A DNA stretch of 64,000 nucleotides, taken from Nocardioides kongjuensis. GTDB taxonomy: Bacteria; Actinomycetota; Actinomycetes; Propionibacteriales; Nocardioidaceae. The stretch is from contig NZ_JACCBF010000001.1 in the NCBI RefSeq assembly GCF_013409625.1, forward strand, positions 248,001 through 312,000, read 5' to 3'. A program made the position numbers and the translations under genes. The notes beneath the pieces are model-generated. The model was not told the DNA's origin. It saw only the letters and a list, made by a program, of their open reading frames with translations, and did not search any database. Shown here one piece after another: positions 52,187 through 62,245 of this stretch. Positions within the stretch are counted from its first letter, which is position 1. The number at the start of each line of letters is the position of its first letter.

Positions 52187-53331
52187 CCGACCTCGAGCGC
52201 GAGCGAGTGGCTCGCGCCACGATCAACCTGGTCACCGAGCCCGGTGACCTGCGTTGCCTCGGGCTGACCCGCGAGCTGGGCGGCCCCCGCTTCCTCGAGG
52301 TGCTGCGCGAGCAGCCCGACCTGCGCCCCGAGCTCACCGCCGCAGCCGGCCGGCTCTCGAGCGCCCAGCCCGAGCGCGTCCTCGAGCGCGCCGCACGCCG
52401 CGGGATCCGTTTCGTGATCCCCGGCGACGACGAGTGGCCGGCCTCGCTCGACGACCTGGCTCGTGCCGGCGTGCTGCACGCCCGCGGCGACGTGCCGGTC
52501 GGTCTGTGGGTGCGCGGTCCGCACCGGCTCGACCGGCTCGAGACCGCGGTCGCGGTGGTCGGTTCGCGTTCGTCGACGCAGTACGGCGACCAGGTGGCCG
52601 GTGAGATGGCGGCCGTGCTCGGCGCGGCGGGACGCCCGGTCGTCTCCGGAGCGGCCTACGGCGTCGACTACGCCGCCCATCGTGGCGCCGTCACCGCCGG
52701 TGCACCGACCGTCGCCGTCCTGGCCTGCGGCGTCGACCGGGCCTACCCCCTCGGCCACCGTCAGATGCTCGACCATCTCGCCGAGCACCACGCGATCGTC
52801 TCCGAGGCCCCACCCGGTGCCGCCCCGTTCCGGATCAGGTTCCTCGCGCGCAACCGGATCATCGCTGCCCTCACCCGCGGTACGGTCGTCGTCGAGGCCG
52901 CCGTCCGCAGCGGCGCGCTCAACACCGCGTCCTGGGCCAACCAGCTCCACCGGACCGTGATGGGCGTTCCCGGCCCCGTCTCCAGCGCCGCGTCCGAGGG
53001 CGTGCACGAGCTGATCCGCGCCGGCGCCGCGGCGCTGGTCACCGGTGGGCAGGACGTGCTCGAGCTGCTCGGCGCCTCCGGCCAGGACCTGGGCGAGATC
53101 GCCCGCGCTCCCGACGGACCTCGCGACCGGCTGTCCGTGCGCGCTCGCCAGGTGCTGGACGCGGTCCCGGTCTCCTCGCCGGCGTCCACCGCCTCCGTCG
53201 CGGTCGTCGCCGGCCTCGGCGCCGTGGAGGTCGAGCAGCTGCTCGGCGGGCTCGCCGCCGACGGCCACGTCGAGCGGCTCCCGGCGGGTTGGCGTCTGGG
53301 AGGAGGTGATCGACCTACGATCGAGCGGTGA
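52183..53331 (+). CDS. dprA: DNA-processing protein DprA
   Basis: A 382-residue protein that loads RecA on incoming single strands. The Rossmann core has VAVVGSRSSTQYGDQVA, VVSGAAYGVDYAAHRGAV, FLARNRIIAALTRGTVVVEA and SGALNTASWA. A C-terminal winged helix (about 320-375) follows. ATGA overlap with comM and GTGA overlap with xerC make one tight operon. Confidence 0.95.
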   Translation: MTDLERERVARATINLVTEPGDLRCLGLTRELGGPRFLEVLREQPDLRPELTAAAGRLSSAQPERVLERAARRGIRFVIPGDDEWPASLDDLARAGVLHARGDVPVGLWVRGPHRLDRLETAVAVVGSRSSTQYGDQVAGEMAAVLGAAGRPVVSGAAYGVDYAAHRGAVTAGAPTVAVLACGVDRAYPLGHRQMLDHLAEHHAIVSEAPPGAAPFRIRFLARNRIIAALTRGTVVVEAAVRSGALNTASWANQLHRTVMGVPGPVSSAASEGVHELIRAGAAALVTGGQDVLELLGASGQDLGEIARAPDGPRDRLSVRARQVLDAVPVSSPASTASVAVVAGLGAVEVEQLLGGLAADGHVERLPAGWRLGGGDRPTIER

Positions 53332-54302
53332 GCGTCGACCCAGCGAGCGTTGCGGACGAGGACGCGACGGCCGAGGGGCAGGCCGACGTCCTGCCCGAGG
53401 CGTTCGCGCGCGTCCTGGGCGAGTACGAACGCCACCTCGTCGCCGAGCGCGACCTGACCCGGCACAGCGTTCGGGCCTACGTCGGCGACATCGCCGGCCT
53501 GCTCGAGCACGCCGCGCGACTCGGCCTGACAGGCGTCGACGAGCTCGACCTGCGGACGCTGCGCAGCTGGCTCGCCAAGCAGCAGACCATGGGCCTGTCC
53601 CGCACGACGATCGCCCGCCGGGCCACCGCCGCGCGAGTCTTCACCGGGTGGCTGACCCGCACCGGCCGGACGCCGAACGACGTCGGCTCGGCGCTCGGGT
53701 CGCCGCGCCCGCACCGCACGCTGCCCGACGTGCTGCGGGTCGACGAGGCCACGCGGCTGATCGGGGCCGCGACCGAGCTCGCCGACGACGGGAGCCCGGT
53801 CGGCCTGCGAGACGTCGCCATGCTGGAGCTGCTGTACGCCACGGGCATGCGTGTCGGCGAGCTCTGCGGCCTCGACGTCGACGACGTGGACCGCGACCGC
53901 AACGTCGTGCGCGTCTTCGGCAAGGGACGCAAGGAGCGCACGGTGCCGTTCGGCCAGCCGGCCGCCGAGGCCATCGACCGCTGGCTCGGCCAGGGCCGCA
54001 CCGCCCTGGCCCGCCCGGGCTCCGGCCCGGCCCTCTTCCTCGGCGCCCGGGGTGGCCGGATCGACCAGCGCGCGGTCCGGACCCTCGTCCACCGACGGCT
54101 CGCCGACGTCCCCGGCGCCCCCGACCTCGGGCCGCACGGTCTCCGGCACACCGCAGCCACCCACCTGCTCGAGGGCGGCGCCGACCTGCGGTCGGTGCAG
54201 GAGCTCCTCGGGCACGCGTCCCTGGCCACGACCCAGCGCTACACGCACGTCACCACCGACCGACTGCGCCGCGCCTACCAGCAGGCGCACCCGCGGGCCT
54301 GA
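53328..54302 (+). CDS. xerC: Tyrosine recombinase XerC
   Basis: A 324-residue recombinase that resolves chromosome dimers. The N-terminal core-binding domain (about 25-110) has RDLTRHSVRAYVGDIAGL. The catalytic residues are Arg in LYATGMRVGELCGL, Lys in GKGRKERTVPFG, HxxR in HGLRHTAATHLLEGG, His in LLGHASLATTQRYTHV and the Tyr in the same stretch. It is an ordinary housekeeping Xer in its usual place after dprA, not a phage integrase. Ends in a perfect palindrome. Confidence 0.95.
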   Translation: MSVDPASVADEDATAEGQADVLPEAFARVLGEYERHLVAERDLTRHSVRAYVGDIAGLLEHAARLGLTGVDELDLRTLRSWLAKQQTMGLSRTTIARRATAARVFTGWLTRTGRTPNDVGSALGSPRPHRTLPDVLRVDEATRLIGAATELADDGSPVGLRDVAMLELLYATGMRVGELCGLDVDDVDRDRNVVRVFGKGRKERTVPFGQPAAEAIDRWLGQGRTALARPGSGPALFLGARGGRIDQRAVRTLVHRRLADVPGAPDLGPHGLRHTAATHLLEGGADLRSVQELLGHASLATTQRYTHVTTDRLRRAYQQAHPRA

Positions 54303-54304
54303 GC

Positions 54305-54332
54305 CGCCTCACGAGGTCGACCTCGTGAGGCG
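54305..54332. terminator. Bidirectional terminator between xerC and the M23 gene
   Basis: A perfect 28-bp palindrome: CGCCTCACGAGGTC (54305-54318) followed directly by its complement (54319-54332). It lies 2 bp after the xerC stop and 25 bp from the end of the convergent peptidase gene. There is no long T-run. Confidence 0.8.
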
Positions 54333-54357
54333 ACCCCGCACCTGGCGACTGCTCGTC

Positions 54358-54945
54358 TCACCGGGTTGCTCCGAAGGAGGCAGCAGCCGAACCGATCCCG
54401 CGAGGCGTGAGCGTGCGGACGACGGGCAGGTCCCGCCACAACGGCAGCAGCCGGACCGGCCCCGCACCGACCAGTCGCAGCGGGTCGAGGTAGGTCTCGC
54501 CGGCGACCCAGCCCCAGTGCAGGCAGGCCCTCGGGAAGCAGTGGGAGCCCGGCAGCTGGAGGACGCCGATGACCTCGCCCGCTGCGAGCACGGCGCCGAC
54601 GCCGACGCCGGCGGTCACGGGCTCGTAGGTGGTGCGGGTTGCGCCGTGGCCGACGACGACCACGCCCCGCCCGGCGATCGGGCCGGCGAAGACGACCGTG
54701 CCGGGGAGGGCGGTGTGGACCGGCTGGCCGACGTGCCCGGCGAGGTCGACGCCGCGGTGCCCGGAGCCGTAGGGCGAGTCGGGTGGGTCGAAGTGGCGCA
54801 CGACCTCGGGGACGGGCTGGAGCGGCCACACGCCGACCGGGTCGTCCGGGCCGGGCGCGGCCCGGGCGGGGGTGGCGTGCAGCAGGAGCCCGAGGGCGAG
54901 GGCGACGAGGGCGGGGACGGTGAGGACGGGCAGAGGACGGGCCAT
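54358..54945 (-). CDS. Secreted M23-family peptidase-like protein
   Basis: A 195-residue exported protein. The signal peptide is LPVLTVPALVALALGLLLHA, cleaved near ARAA. The LytM fold has GHRGVDLAG, with the HxxxD metal motif, and CLHWGW near the C-terminus. There a Cys holds the place of the first His of the usual HxH motif. This form (preceded by SHCFPRA) is common in actinobacteria, so it may be a structural or altered-activity peptidoglycan protein. It is convergent with xerC and divergent from rpsB. Confidence 0.88.
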   Translation of the reverse strand: MARPLPVLTVPALVALALGLLLHATPARAAPGPDDPVGVWPLQPVPEVVRHFDPPDSPYGSGHRGVDLAGHVGQPVHTALPGTVVFAGPIAGRGVVVVGHGATRTTYEPVTAGVGVGAVLAAGEVIGVLQLPGSHCFPRACLHWGWVAGETYLDPLRLVGAGPVRLLPLWRDLPVVRTLTPRGIGSAAASFGATR

Positions 54946-55252
54946 GGGACGAGGGTGCGGTGACGGTGCGGCATCGGGCGGTCGGAAGCGGCGAGGCTGT
55001 GGAGGAAGGGTGGGGAGGACGGGGGCTGTGGAGGGGCCAGGTCACGGATTGGTACGACGAGCGCCCGACGCCGTAGGCTTGGAGGCACCGGTCCGCCCTG
55101 GACCGGAATTCGCTCGTCCGCAGACCACGACAGCCCCTCTCCGGAGCTGATCGCCCGTGGGCGTCGATCCTCAGTCCGTCAGACCCCTGGGTCGGGCGGT
55201 CGGATCGCGTGCAGACGACAGGACCAACTGAAACAAGGCAATAGGAGAAATC
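54946..55252. other. Divergent promoter/leader region of the M23 gene and rpsB
   Basis: A 307-bp stretch without a gene. A possible promoter for rpsB is TTGGTA (55049-55054) and TAGGCT (55074-55079), with a long 19-bp spacer. The remaining about 170 nt would be an rpsB leader that could hold an S2 autoregulation site. I cannot draw a clear structure. The rpsB ribosome-binding site AGGAGA is near 55241. Confidence 0.45.
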
Positions 55253-56140
<888 letters not shown>

Positions 56141-56178
56141 GCTCTCCACGTCCACCCCTGAGAATCGAACGAGGATCC

Positions 56179-56988
56179 ATGGCATTCACTGCTGCTGACG
56201 TCAAGAAGCTCCGCGAGCTGACCAGCGCCGGCATGATGGACTGCAAGAAGGCGCTCGACGAGACCGACGGCGACTTCGACAAGGCCGTCGAGCTGCTCCG
56301 CGTCAAGGGCACGGCCAAGGCCGCCGCCCGTGCCGCCGAGCGCGAGGCCTCCGCCGGTCTGGTCGCCGCCGCCGGCAACGCCCTGATCAGCCTCAAGGCC
56401 GAGACGGACTTCGTGGCCAAGAACGAGGCGTTCATCAACGCCGCGCAGGCCATCGCCGAGGTCGCCGACGCCACCAAGGCCACCGACATCGAGTCGCTGC
56501 GTGCCGCCGCGCTCGGCGACACGACGGTCGGCGAGACCGTCGACGAGCTGGCCCGCACGATCGGCGAGAAGATCGAGCTCGGCGAGGTCGCCTACTTCGA
56601 GGGCCCGGTCGCGGTCTACCTGCACAAGAAGGCCTCCGACCTGCCCCCGACCCTCGGCGTCATCGTCGAGTTCGAGGGCGACGAGTCCGCGGCCCGGCAG
56701 GCGGCGCAGCAGGCTGCTGCCCTCAAGGCGCAGTTCCTCACCAGCGACGAGGTCCCCGCGGACGTCGTCGCGGCCGAGAAGGACGTCCTGACCAAGAAGA
56801 CGCTCGAGGAGGGCAAGCCCGAGGCTGCCGTCGCGAAGATCGTCGAGGGTCGGATCAACGCCTTCTTCAAGGAGATCGTCCTGCTCGACCAGGAGTCGGT
56901 CTTCGAGGCGAAGAAGTCGGTCAAGCAGGTCCTCGACGCCGCCAACACGACGGTCAAGCGCTTCGCCCGCTTCGAGGTCGGCGCCTGA
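56179..56988 (+). CDS. tsf: Elongation factor Ts
   Basis: A 269-residue guanine-nucleotide exchange factor for EF-Tu. AADVKKLRELTSAGMMDCKK is the N-terminal signature, and LKAETDFVAKNEAF contains the TDFV motif that displaces GDP. Length is normal. It ends the rpsB-tsf operon at a strong terminator. Confidence 0.97.
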   Translation: MAFTAADVKKLRELTSAGMMDCKKALDETDGDFDKAVELLRVKGTAKAAARAAEREASAGLVAAAGNALISLKAETDFVAKNEAFINAAQAIAEVADATKATDIESLRAAALGDTTVGETVDELARTIGEKIELGEVAYFEGPVAVYLHKKASDLPPTLGVIVEFEGDESAARQAAQQAAALKAQFLTSDEVPADVVAAEKDVLTKKTLEEGKPEAAVAKIVEGRINAFFKEIVLLDQESVFEAKKSVKQVLDAANTTVKRFARFEVGA

Positions 56989-57063
56989 CCCGACGGTCCA
57001 CAGCACGCACCTGGCGGCACCTTGCCGGGCACGCACTGTGAACCGTCAGGACGCCTGACGCAC

Positions 57064-57109
57064 CAGACGGCCGGTGGTCACCTCGGTGACCACCGGTCGT
57101 CTGCTTTTT
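57064..57109 (+). terminator. tsf terminator
   Basis: A 19-bp stem (CAGACGGCCGGTGGTCACC at 57064-57082 with 57085-57103), one G-T wobble, a very tight turn, then CTTTTTC. Confidence 0.88.
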
Positions 57110-57224
57110 CGCCTGTGCGGCCACCCGCCAAGGAGTAGGTTTGTGCCGCCCGGCCATCGGACATGTGTCGGACCTGCGCGCCCGCACTCGTGGGCGCACT
57201 TCGGTGTCAGAAGGAGAGCGTCAC

Positions 57225-58448
57225 GTGGGACTCATCCAGGCTGCAATCGGTGCCATCGGTGGCACCCTCGCCGACCAGTGGGTCGACTTCTACGGCGTCC
57301 CGGACGGCGTCGGCTCGACGGTTGCGGTCTTCCCCGCCGTCGCGAAGGGCCAGAACGCCGGCCGCGGCAGCAACACCCAGGGGTCCGAGGGAGTCATCAC
57401 CAACGGGTCCAAGATCATCGTGCCCGAGGGGTACGGCCTGGTCCTGATGGAGGACGGCGCCTTCACGGGCTTCGCCGCCGAGCCGGGCGCCTACATCTGG
57501 AACTCCGACGACCCGGCCTCCCAGTCGATCTTCACCGGTGGTGGCCTGGTCGACTCGCTGATCAAGCAGAGCTGGGAGCGCTTCAAGTTCGGCGGTCGTC
57601 CCTCCGCGCAGCAGTCCGCGATCTTCGTGACGCTCAAGGAGCTGCCCAACAACAAGTTCGGCACCCAGTCGGAGATCTACTGGGACGACGCCTTCCTCAA
57701 CACCCAGGTCGGTGCGATCACCCGCGGCACCTACACCTTGAAGATCACCGACCCGCTGACCTTCATCCGCAACTTCGTGCCCGCCGACGTCATCGGCGGT
57801 CGCAAGTCGTTCGACTTCACCGACATCGACAACCCGGCCGGCGAGCAGCTCTTCAACGAGGTCGTCGGGTCCCTGGCGCCGGCGTTCTCGATGTACACCA
57901 ACGACCCGGCCAAGGGGAACCGGATCGCGCGCCTGCAGCAGGACTCGATCGGCTTCGCCCAGTCGCTGTCCGCGGCGGTCGAGCAGAACTACCAGTGGCG
58001 CACCGACCGCGGCCTCGAGATCGTCAAGACCGCGATCATCGCGATCGAGTACGACGCCAACACGCGTGAGCTGCTCAAGAACGTCCAGCGGGCCGACGCG
58101 CTGTCCGGGGCGCGCGGCAACTCCAACCTCCAGGCGTCGGTCGCGGCCGGCATCGAGGCGGCCGGCGAGAACGCCGGTCCGGGTGGCCTGATCGGGATGG
58201 GCATGGCGACCGGCGGCATGGGTCTGGGCGGCCTGCAGCAGCCGGTGCCGCCCGCCGGTGCGCCCGCCGCTCCGGCCGCGACCGCCCCGCCGGCCGCTCC
58301 CGCAGCCCCCGCGGCCCCGGCCGCGCCCGCTGCTCCCGCCGCCGAGGACCCGATGGCGGTCCTCAAGCGCGCCAAGGACATGCTCGACGCCGGTCTGATC
58401 ACCCAGGAGGACTACGACGCGGCGAAGGCAAAGGCGCTCGGTCTCTGA
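57225..58448 (+). CDS. SPFH/virion-core-like protein with SHOCT tail
   Basis: About 407 residues from GTG 57225 (AAGGAG at 57211-57216). An amphipathic or membrane N-terminus (LIQAAIGAIGGTLADQWVDF) precedes an SPFH-like band domain (about 40-260): GSKIIVPEGYGLVLMEDGAF, AIFVTLKELPNNKFGTQ and RGTYTLKITDPLTFI. Then comes a Gly/Met-rich region, a Pro/Ala repeat (about 342-372) and a C-terminal SHOCT motif (DPMAVLKRAKDMLDAGLITQEDY). Such SPFH proteins form membrane-associated assemblies. It is the first gene of a three-gene operon with a zinc-ribbon protein. Function unknown. Confidence 0.85.
   Translation: MGLIQAAIGAIGGTLADQWVDFYGVPDGVGSTVAVFPAVAKGQNAGRGSNTQGSEGVITNGSKIIVPEGYGLVLMEDGAFTGFAAEPGAYIWNSDDPASQSIFTGGGLVDSLIKQSWERFKFGGRPSAQQSAIFVTLKELPNNKFGTQSEIYWDDAFLNTQVGAITRGTYTLKITDPLTFIRNFVPADVIGGRKSFDFTDIDNPAGEQLFNEVVGSLAPAFSMYTNDPAKGNRIARLQQDSIGFAQSLSAAVEQNYQWRTDRGLEIVKTAIIAIEYDANTRELLKNVQRADALSGARGNSNLQASVAAGIEAAGENAGPGGLIGMGMATGGMGLGGLQQPVPPAGAPAAPAATAPPAAPAAPAAPAAPAAPAAEDPMAVLKRAKDMLDAGLITQEDYDAAKAKALGL
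58248..58345. repeat. Pro/Ala codon repeat in the SPFH gene
   Basis: GCC/CCC-type codons repeat here to give a run of PAAP units between the SPFH core and the SHOCT motif. This is a flexible linker of the kind that varies in length between strains. Confidence 0.7.
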
Positions 58449-58449
58449 G

Positions 58450-59706
58450 ATGACCCAGGAGTCCGCTGAGCCGAAGCAGCCGACCTTCGACGGGCCACCC
58501 CTGTCGCTGGAGGAGGAGCTCGCTGCGGCCAAGGCCGAGCCGGAGCCCGGCCCGAGCATCGAGACCGTCAACGAGTCGCTCAAGGACGGCCTCAACCGCT
58601 GCCCGAAGTGTGGCTCGACCGACGTGCAGCTGCGTGGCTCGACGGGCATGCTGGTGTGCCTCTTCTGCCGCAACGAGTGGCAGGAGGCGCGCGTCGAGGA
58701 GCAGTTCGGCCTCGGTGAGGGCATCGACGAGCTCGAGGGCACCGTCATCGCGAGCGGTGCGGGGGACATCGCTGCTGACGTGGCGGACCAGCTCACGTTC
58801 AAGTGCGAGGCGTGCGGTGCCGAGGTCGTGGTCGACACGGCCCACGCACTCAACGCCCGCTGCCACTGGTGCCGCCACACGCTCAACGTCAACCAGCAGA
58901 TCCCCAACGGCGCCGTGCCCGACGCGGTCCTGCCGTTCCGGTTGACCAAGGACGAGGCGGTCGAGAAGATCCGCGAGTTCGCCTCGAAGCGACGGCTCTT
59001 CGCGCACAAGCGGTTCAAGAAGGAGTTCGTGCCGGAGAACGTCCTGGGCGTCTACCTGCCGTACCTCGTCATCGACGCCCGGGCGGAGTCGCAGTACTGG
59101 GGCAAGGGCGAGGTCCAGACCCGGCGCTGGACGGAGAAGCAGGGCGACAACAACGTCACCTACTACGCCGCCGACGTCTACCAGGTCGCCCGTCAGGTGT
59201 CGTTCACGGTCGACGACCTGACCGTGGAGGGATCCTCGGAGCGGGCCCAGATGGGCCCGGCCAACACCAACAACATCATCAACACGATCCTGCCGTTCGA
59301 CACGAAGAACGCGGTCCAGTGGAACGCCAGCTACCTCGTGGGCTTCACCAGCGAGAAGCGCGACCTCAACGTCGAGGCGGTGCGCCCGCACCTCGAGGAG
59401 CAGCTGCTCTCGATCGGGCGCTCGGAGGTCCGGTCCTCGCTGGGTCGGTTCGACCGGGGTGTGCGCTGGGAGCAGGAGAAGCTCGACGTGGGCGGCTCCC
59501 GCTGGGTGTCGATGTACCTCCCGGTCTGGCTCTACTCCTACCGGCAGGAGAGCAACGGCCTGCTGCACTACATCGCGGTCAACGCCCGCACGGGGGAGAC
59601 GATGGGCAGCATCCCGGTCTCCCAGCCCAAGCTGCTCCTCGCAGCATTCACGGTCGGCACCTTCCTCGAAGGCATCGCCGGCGCGATCCTGGTGGCGACC
59701 GCATGA
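58450..59706 (+). CDS. Zinc-ribbon protein with C-terminal membrane helix
   Basis: A 418-residue protein from ATG 58450, one base after the SPFH stop. It has an acidic N-terminus, then a first zinc ribbon (CPKCGSTDVQLRGSTGMLVC and CLFC), then a second (FKCEACGAE and CHWCRH). The middle (about 160-390) has VPENVLGVYLPYLVIDA and MYLPVWLYSYRQE. A C-terminal hydrophobic stretch (LLLAAFTVGTFLEGIAGAI) anchors it. It resembles TFIIB-type zinc-ribbon proteins found beside SPFH genes. The ribbons may bind DNA, RNA or protein. No enzyme motif was seen. Confidence 0.8.
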   Translation: MTQESAEPKQPTFDGPPLSLEEELAAAKAEPEPGPSIETVNESLKDGLNRCPKCGSTDVQLRGSTGMLVCLFCRNEWQEARVEEQFGLGEGIDELEGTVIASGAGDIAADVADQLTFKCEACGAEVVVDTAHALNARCHWCRHTLNVNQQIPNGAVPDAVLPFRLTKDEAVEKIREFASKRRLFAHKRFKKEFVPENVLGVYLPYLVIDARAESQYWGKGEVQTRRWTEKQGDNNVTYYAADVYQVARQVSFTVDDLTVEGSSERAQMGPANTNNIINTILPFDTKNAVQWNASYLVGFTSEKRDLNVEAVRPHLEEQLLSIGRSEVRSSLGRFDRGVRWEQEKLDVGGSRWVSMYLPVWLYSYRQESNGLLHYIAVNARTGETMGSIPVSQPKLLLAAFTVGTFLEGIAGAILVATA

Positions 59707-59987
59707 CACTCGACCTGATCACGGCCCTCGTCCCGCTCTCCGGCGACAGCAACCCGGTCTGGCTGCTCGCGGCGGGCCCGGCCGGCGGCGCGGCGACGTA
59801 CTGGGCCTTCTACCGCTACTACCGCAACACCGACAAGTCCCACCAGTTCGAGCGCGACACCCTGATCAAGGCGCAGCCCGTCCAGGGTGGCGAGGAGAAG
59901 GTCGGGCACATCTCGAAGACCCGGGACTCCGACATCGACGGTGACAACAGCGGCAACAGCCGCCAGCGGGTCCAGCGGGTGCAATGA
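59703..59987 (+). CDS. Small membrane protein, third gene of the SPFH unit
   Basis: A 94-residue protein, ATGA overlap with the zinc-ribbon gene. One membrane helix (about residues 19-38, including WLLAAGPAGGAATYWAFY) followed by a basic tyrosine-rich segment (RYYRNTDKSHQFERDTL) and a polar tail ending SRQRVQRVQ. No family recognised. Coupling to the upstream genes suggests an accessory subunit. Confidence 0.75.
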   Translation: MTLDLITALVPLSGDSNPVWLLAAGPAGGAATYWAFYRYYRNTDKSHQFERDTLIKAQPVQGGEEKVGHISKTRDSDIDGDNSGNSRQRVQRVQ

Positions 59988-60021
59988 GGAGGTGGCGCGC
60001 CCACCCCGGTAAGGTCAGCCC

Positions 60022-60735
60022 GTGCCCGGTTACAAGCGCGTCCTCCTGAAGCTCTCCGGTGAGGTGTTCGGCGGTGGCAAGGTCGGGGTCGACCCCGACG
60101 TCGTGCAGGCCATCGCCAAGGAGGTGAAGGCCGTCGCCGACGCAGGTGTGCAGATCGCCGTCGTCACCGGGGGCGGCAACTTCTTCCGCGGCGCCGAGCT
60201 CCAGACCCGCGGCATGGACCGGGTCCGGGCCGACTACATGGGCATGCTCGGCATCGTCATGAACTGCCTCGCGCTCCAGGACTTCCTGGAGAAGCAGGGC
60301 GTCGAGACCCGCGTGCAGACGGCGATCACGATGGGCCAGGTCGCCGAGCCCTACATCCCGCGGCGCGCGATCCGGCACATGGAGAAGGGCCGCGTGGTCA
60401 TCTTCGGCGCGGGCATGGGCCTGCCGTACTTCTCGACCGACACCGTCGCCGTCCAGCGCGCGCTGGAGAGCAAGTGCGACGTGGTGCTGGTCGCCAAGAA
60501 CGGCGTCGACGGCGTCTACAGCGCCGACCCGAACGTGGACCCGACCGCGACGAAGTACGACGAGCTGACCTACGACGACGCGATCGCCCAGGGCCTGCGG
60601 ATCATGGACCAGACCGCGTTCGCGCTGTGCGGCGAGAACAAGCTCCCGATGATCGTGTTCGGCATGGAGCCCGAGGGCAACATCCTGCGGGTCGTGCAGG
60701 GTGAGAAGATCGGCACGCGGGTCAGCGCAGGCTGA
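60022..60735 (+). CDS. pyrH: Uridylate kinase
   Basis: A 237-residue UMP kinase of the amino-acid-kinase fold. [15 protein letters not shown] is the N-terminal motif, [14 protein letters not shown] the Gly-rich loop, and [16 protein letters not shown] the ADP-binding part. It makes UDP for nucleic-acid and cell-wall precursors. It has a GTG start. The order tsf-(insert)-pyrH-frr-cdsA is conserved apart from the SPFH insert. Confidence 0.97.
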   Translation: MPGYKRVLLKLSGEVFGGGKVGVDPDVVQAIAKEVKAVADAGVQIAVVTGGGNFFRGAELQTRGMDRVRADYMGMLGIVMNCLALQDFLEKQGVETRVQTAITMGQVAEPYIPRRAIRHMEKGRVVIFGAGMGLPYFSTDTVAVQRALESKCDVVLVAKNGVDGVYSADPNVDPTATKYDELTYDDAIAQGLRIMDQTAFALCGENKLPMIVFGMEPEGNILRVVQGEKIGTRVSAG

Positions 60736-60786
60736 ACAGGCTGAGGTCTCGACAGGCTCGACCAGCTCTTAGACGAAGGAGAACCG

Positions 60787-61344
60787 GTGATCAACGACAC
60801 CCTCAACGAGGCCGACCAGAAGATGGGCAAGTCGGTCGACGCGACCCGTGAGGAGTTCGCGGCGATCCGCGCCGGGCGTGCGCACCCGAGCATGTTCAGC
60901 AAGATCCTGGTCGACTACTACGGCACCCCGACGCCGCTGCAGCAGCTGGCGTCCTTCGCCTCGCCCGAGGCGCGCATCATCCTCGTGTCGCCGTACGACG
61001 TGGGCGCGCTCAACAGCATCGAGAAGGCGATCCGCGACTCCGACCTGGGCGTGAACCCGTCCAGCGACGGCAAGCAGCTGCGCTGCGTGTTCCCCGAGCT
61101 GACCGAGGAGCGCCGCAAGGAGTTCATCAAGCTCGCCAAGGAGAAGGCCGAGGGCGGCAAGGTCGCCGTGCGCCAGGTGCGCCAGAAGGCCAAGCAGAGC
61201 CTCGAGAAGCTCGAGAAGGACGGCGAGGTCGGCAAGGACGACGTCACCGGTGCCGAGAAGCGTCTCGACGGCCTCACCAAGAAGCACACCGACGCGATCG
61301 ACGAGCTGCTGAAGAACAAGGAAGCCGAGCTGCTCGAGGTCTGA
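60787..61344 (+). CDS. frr: Ribosome recycling factor
   Basis: A 185-residue three-helix-bundle protein that splits post-termination ribosomes with EF-G. REEFAAIRAGRAHPSMFSKI, VDYYGTPTPLQQLASF, and VNPSSDGKQLRCVFPELTEE are signatures. GTG 60787 is preceded by AAGGAG near 60775-60780. It is followed by cdsA after 22 bp. Confidence 0.97.
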   Translation: MINDTLNEADQKMGKSVDATREEFAAIRAGRAHPSMFSKILVDYYGTPTPLQQLASFASPEARIILVSPYDVGALNSIEKAIRDSDLGVNPSSDGKQLRCVFPELTEERRKEFIKLAKEKAEGGKVAVRQVRQKAKQSLEKLEKDGEVGKDDVTGAEKRLDGLTKKHTDAIDELLKNKEAELLEV

Positions 61345-61366
61345 CCTCCAGCTGCTCCCACACCTC

Positions 61367-62245
61367 ATGTCATCGACAACGCCGTCGACGCCTGCCCCGA
61401 AGAAGGACCACGGCCGCGCCGGCCGCGACCTCAAGGCGGCGGTCGGTTCCGCGGTCGTGCTGCTCGGCGCCATCGCGGCCTCGCTGCTGTTCTGGAAGCC
61501 GGCGTTCATGGTGATCGTCGCGATCGCCGTGGTCGTCGCGGTGTGGGAGCTGCGCAAGGGGCTGCTCGCCAAGGACATCGACCTGCCCGAGCAGCCGCTG
61601 ATGATCGGCGGCGTCGTGATGGTCGTCGTCGCCTACCTCTGGGGCTCCGCGGCCCTGGTGACGGCGACCGCCGTCAGTGCGCTGGTGATCATGCTGTGGC
61701 TGCTGCGCCGCGGCATCGACGGCTACGTCAAGAACGCCACCGCCTCGGTGTTCGCGCTGGTCTACGTGCCGTTCCTGGGCTCGTTCGTCGCGCTGATGCT
61801 CGCCGAGGGCGGTCGTGACGGCGGCGGGCTCGACGACCCGGGCGTCAAGGGCATCATCACCTTCATCCTGGTGACGATCGCCTCCGACATCGGTGGGTAC
61901 GTCGCCGGCGTGCTCTTCGGCAAGCACCCGATGGCTCCGGTGATCTCGCCCAAGAAGTCCTGGGAGGGCTTCGCCGGCTCGACCCTGGCCACCGTCGGCG
62001 CCGGCGTGGCCCTCGTGGTCTACCTCCTGGACGGCGAGTGGTGGATCGGGGTCGCGCTCGGCCTGATCGCGGTCGTGATGGCCACGCTCGGCGACCTGTG
62101 CGAGTCGGTCATGAAGCGCGACCTCGGCATCAAGGACATGAGCCAGGTCATCCCCGGTCACGGCGGCCTGATGGACCGTCTCGACTCGCTGCTCGCCACG
62201 ATCGCCCCGATCTGGCTGCTGCTGCACTACGGCATCTTCACCTGA
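61367..62245 (+). CDS. cdsA: Phosphatidate cytidylyltransferase
   Basis: A 292-residue membrane enzyme that makes CDP-diacylglycerol. It has about 8 membrane helices. The CTP-transferase signature SVMKRDLGIKDMSQVIPGHG lies near residues 248-267 and GGLMDRLDSLL follows. SDIGGYVAGVLFGKH is conserved upstream. Its 3' end almost meets the convergent kynureninase gene. Confidence 0.95.
   Translation: MSSTTPSTPAPKKDHGRAGRDLKAAVGSAVVLLGAIAASLLFWKPAFMVIVAIAVVVAVWELRKGLLAKDIDLPEQPLMIGGVVMVVVAYLWGSAALVTATAVSALVIMLWLLRRGIDGYVKNATASVFALVYVPFLGSFVALMLAEGGRDGGGLDDPGVKGIITFILVTIASDIGGYVAGVLFGKHPMAPVISPKKSWEGFAGSTLATVGAGVALVVYLLDGEWWIGVALGLIAVVMATLGDLCESVMKRDLGIKDMSQVIPGHGGLMDRLDSLLATIAPIWLLLHYGIFT

Noticed and set aside
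53328..54302. The tyrosine recombinase as a phage or island integrase
   Set aside because: It lies in the conserved yraN-comM-dprA-xerC order with normal composition, and there is no att-like repeat or cargo. It is XerC.
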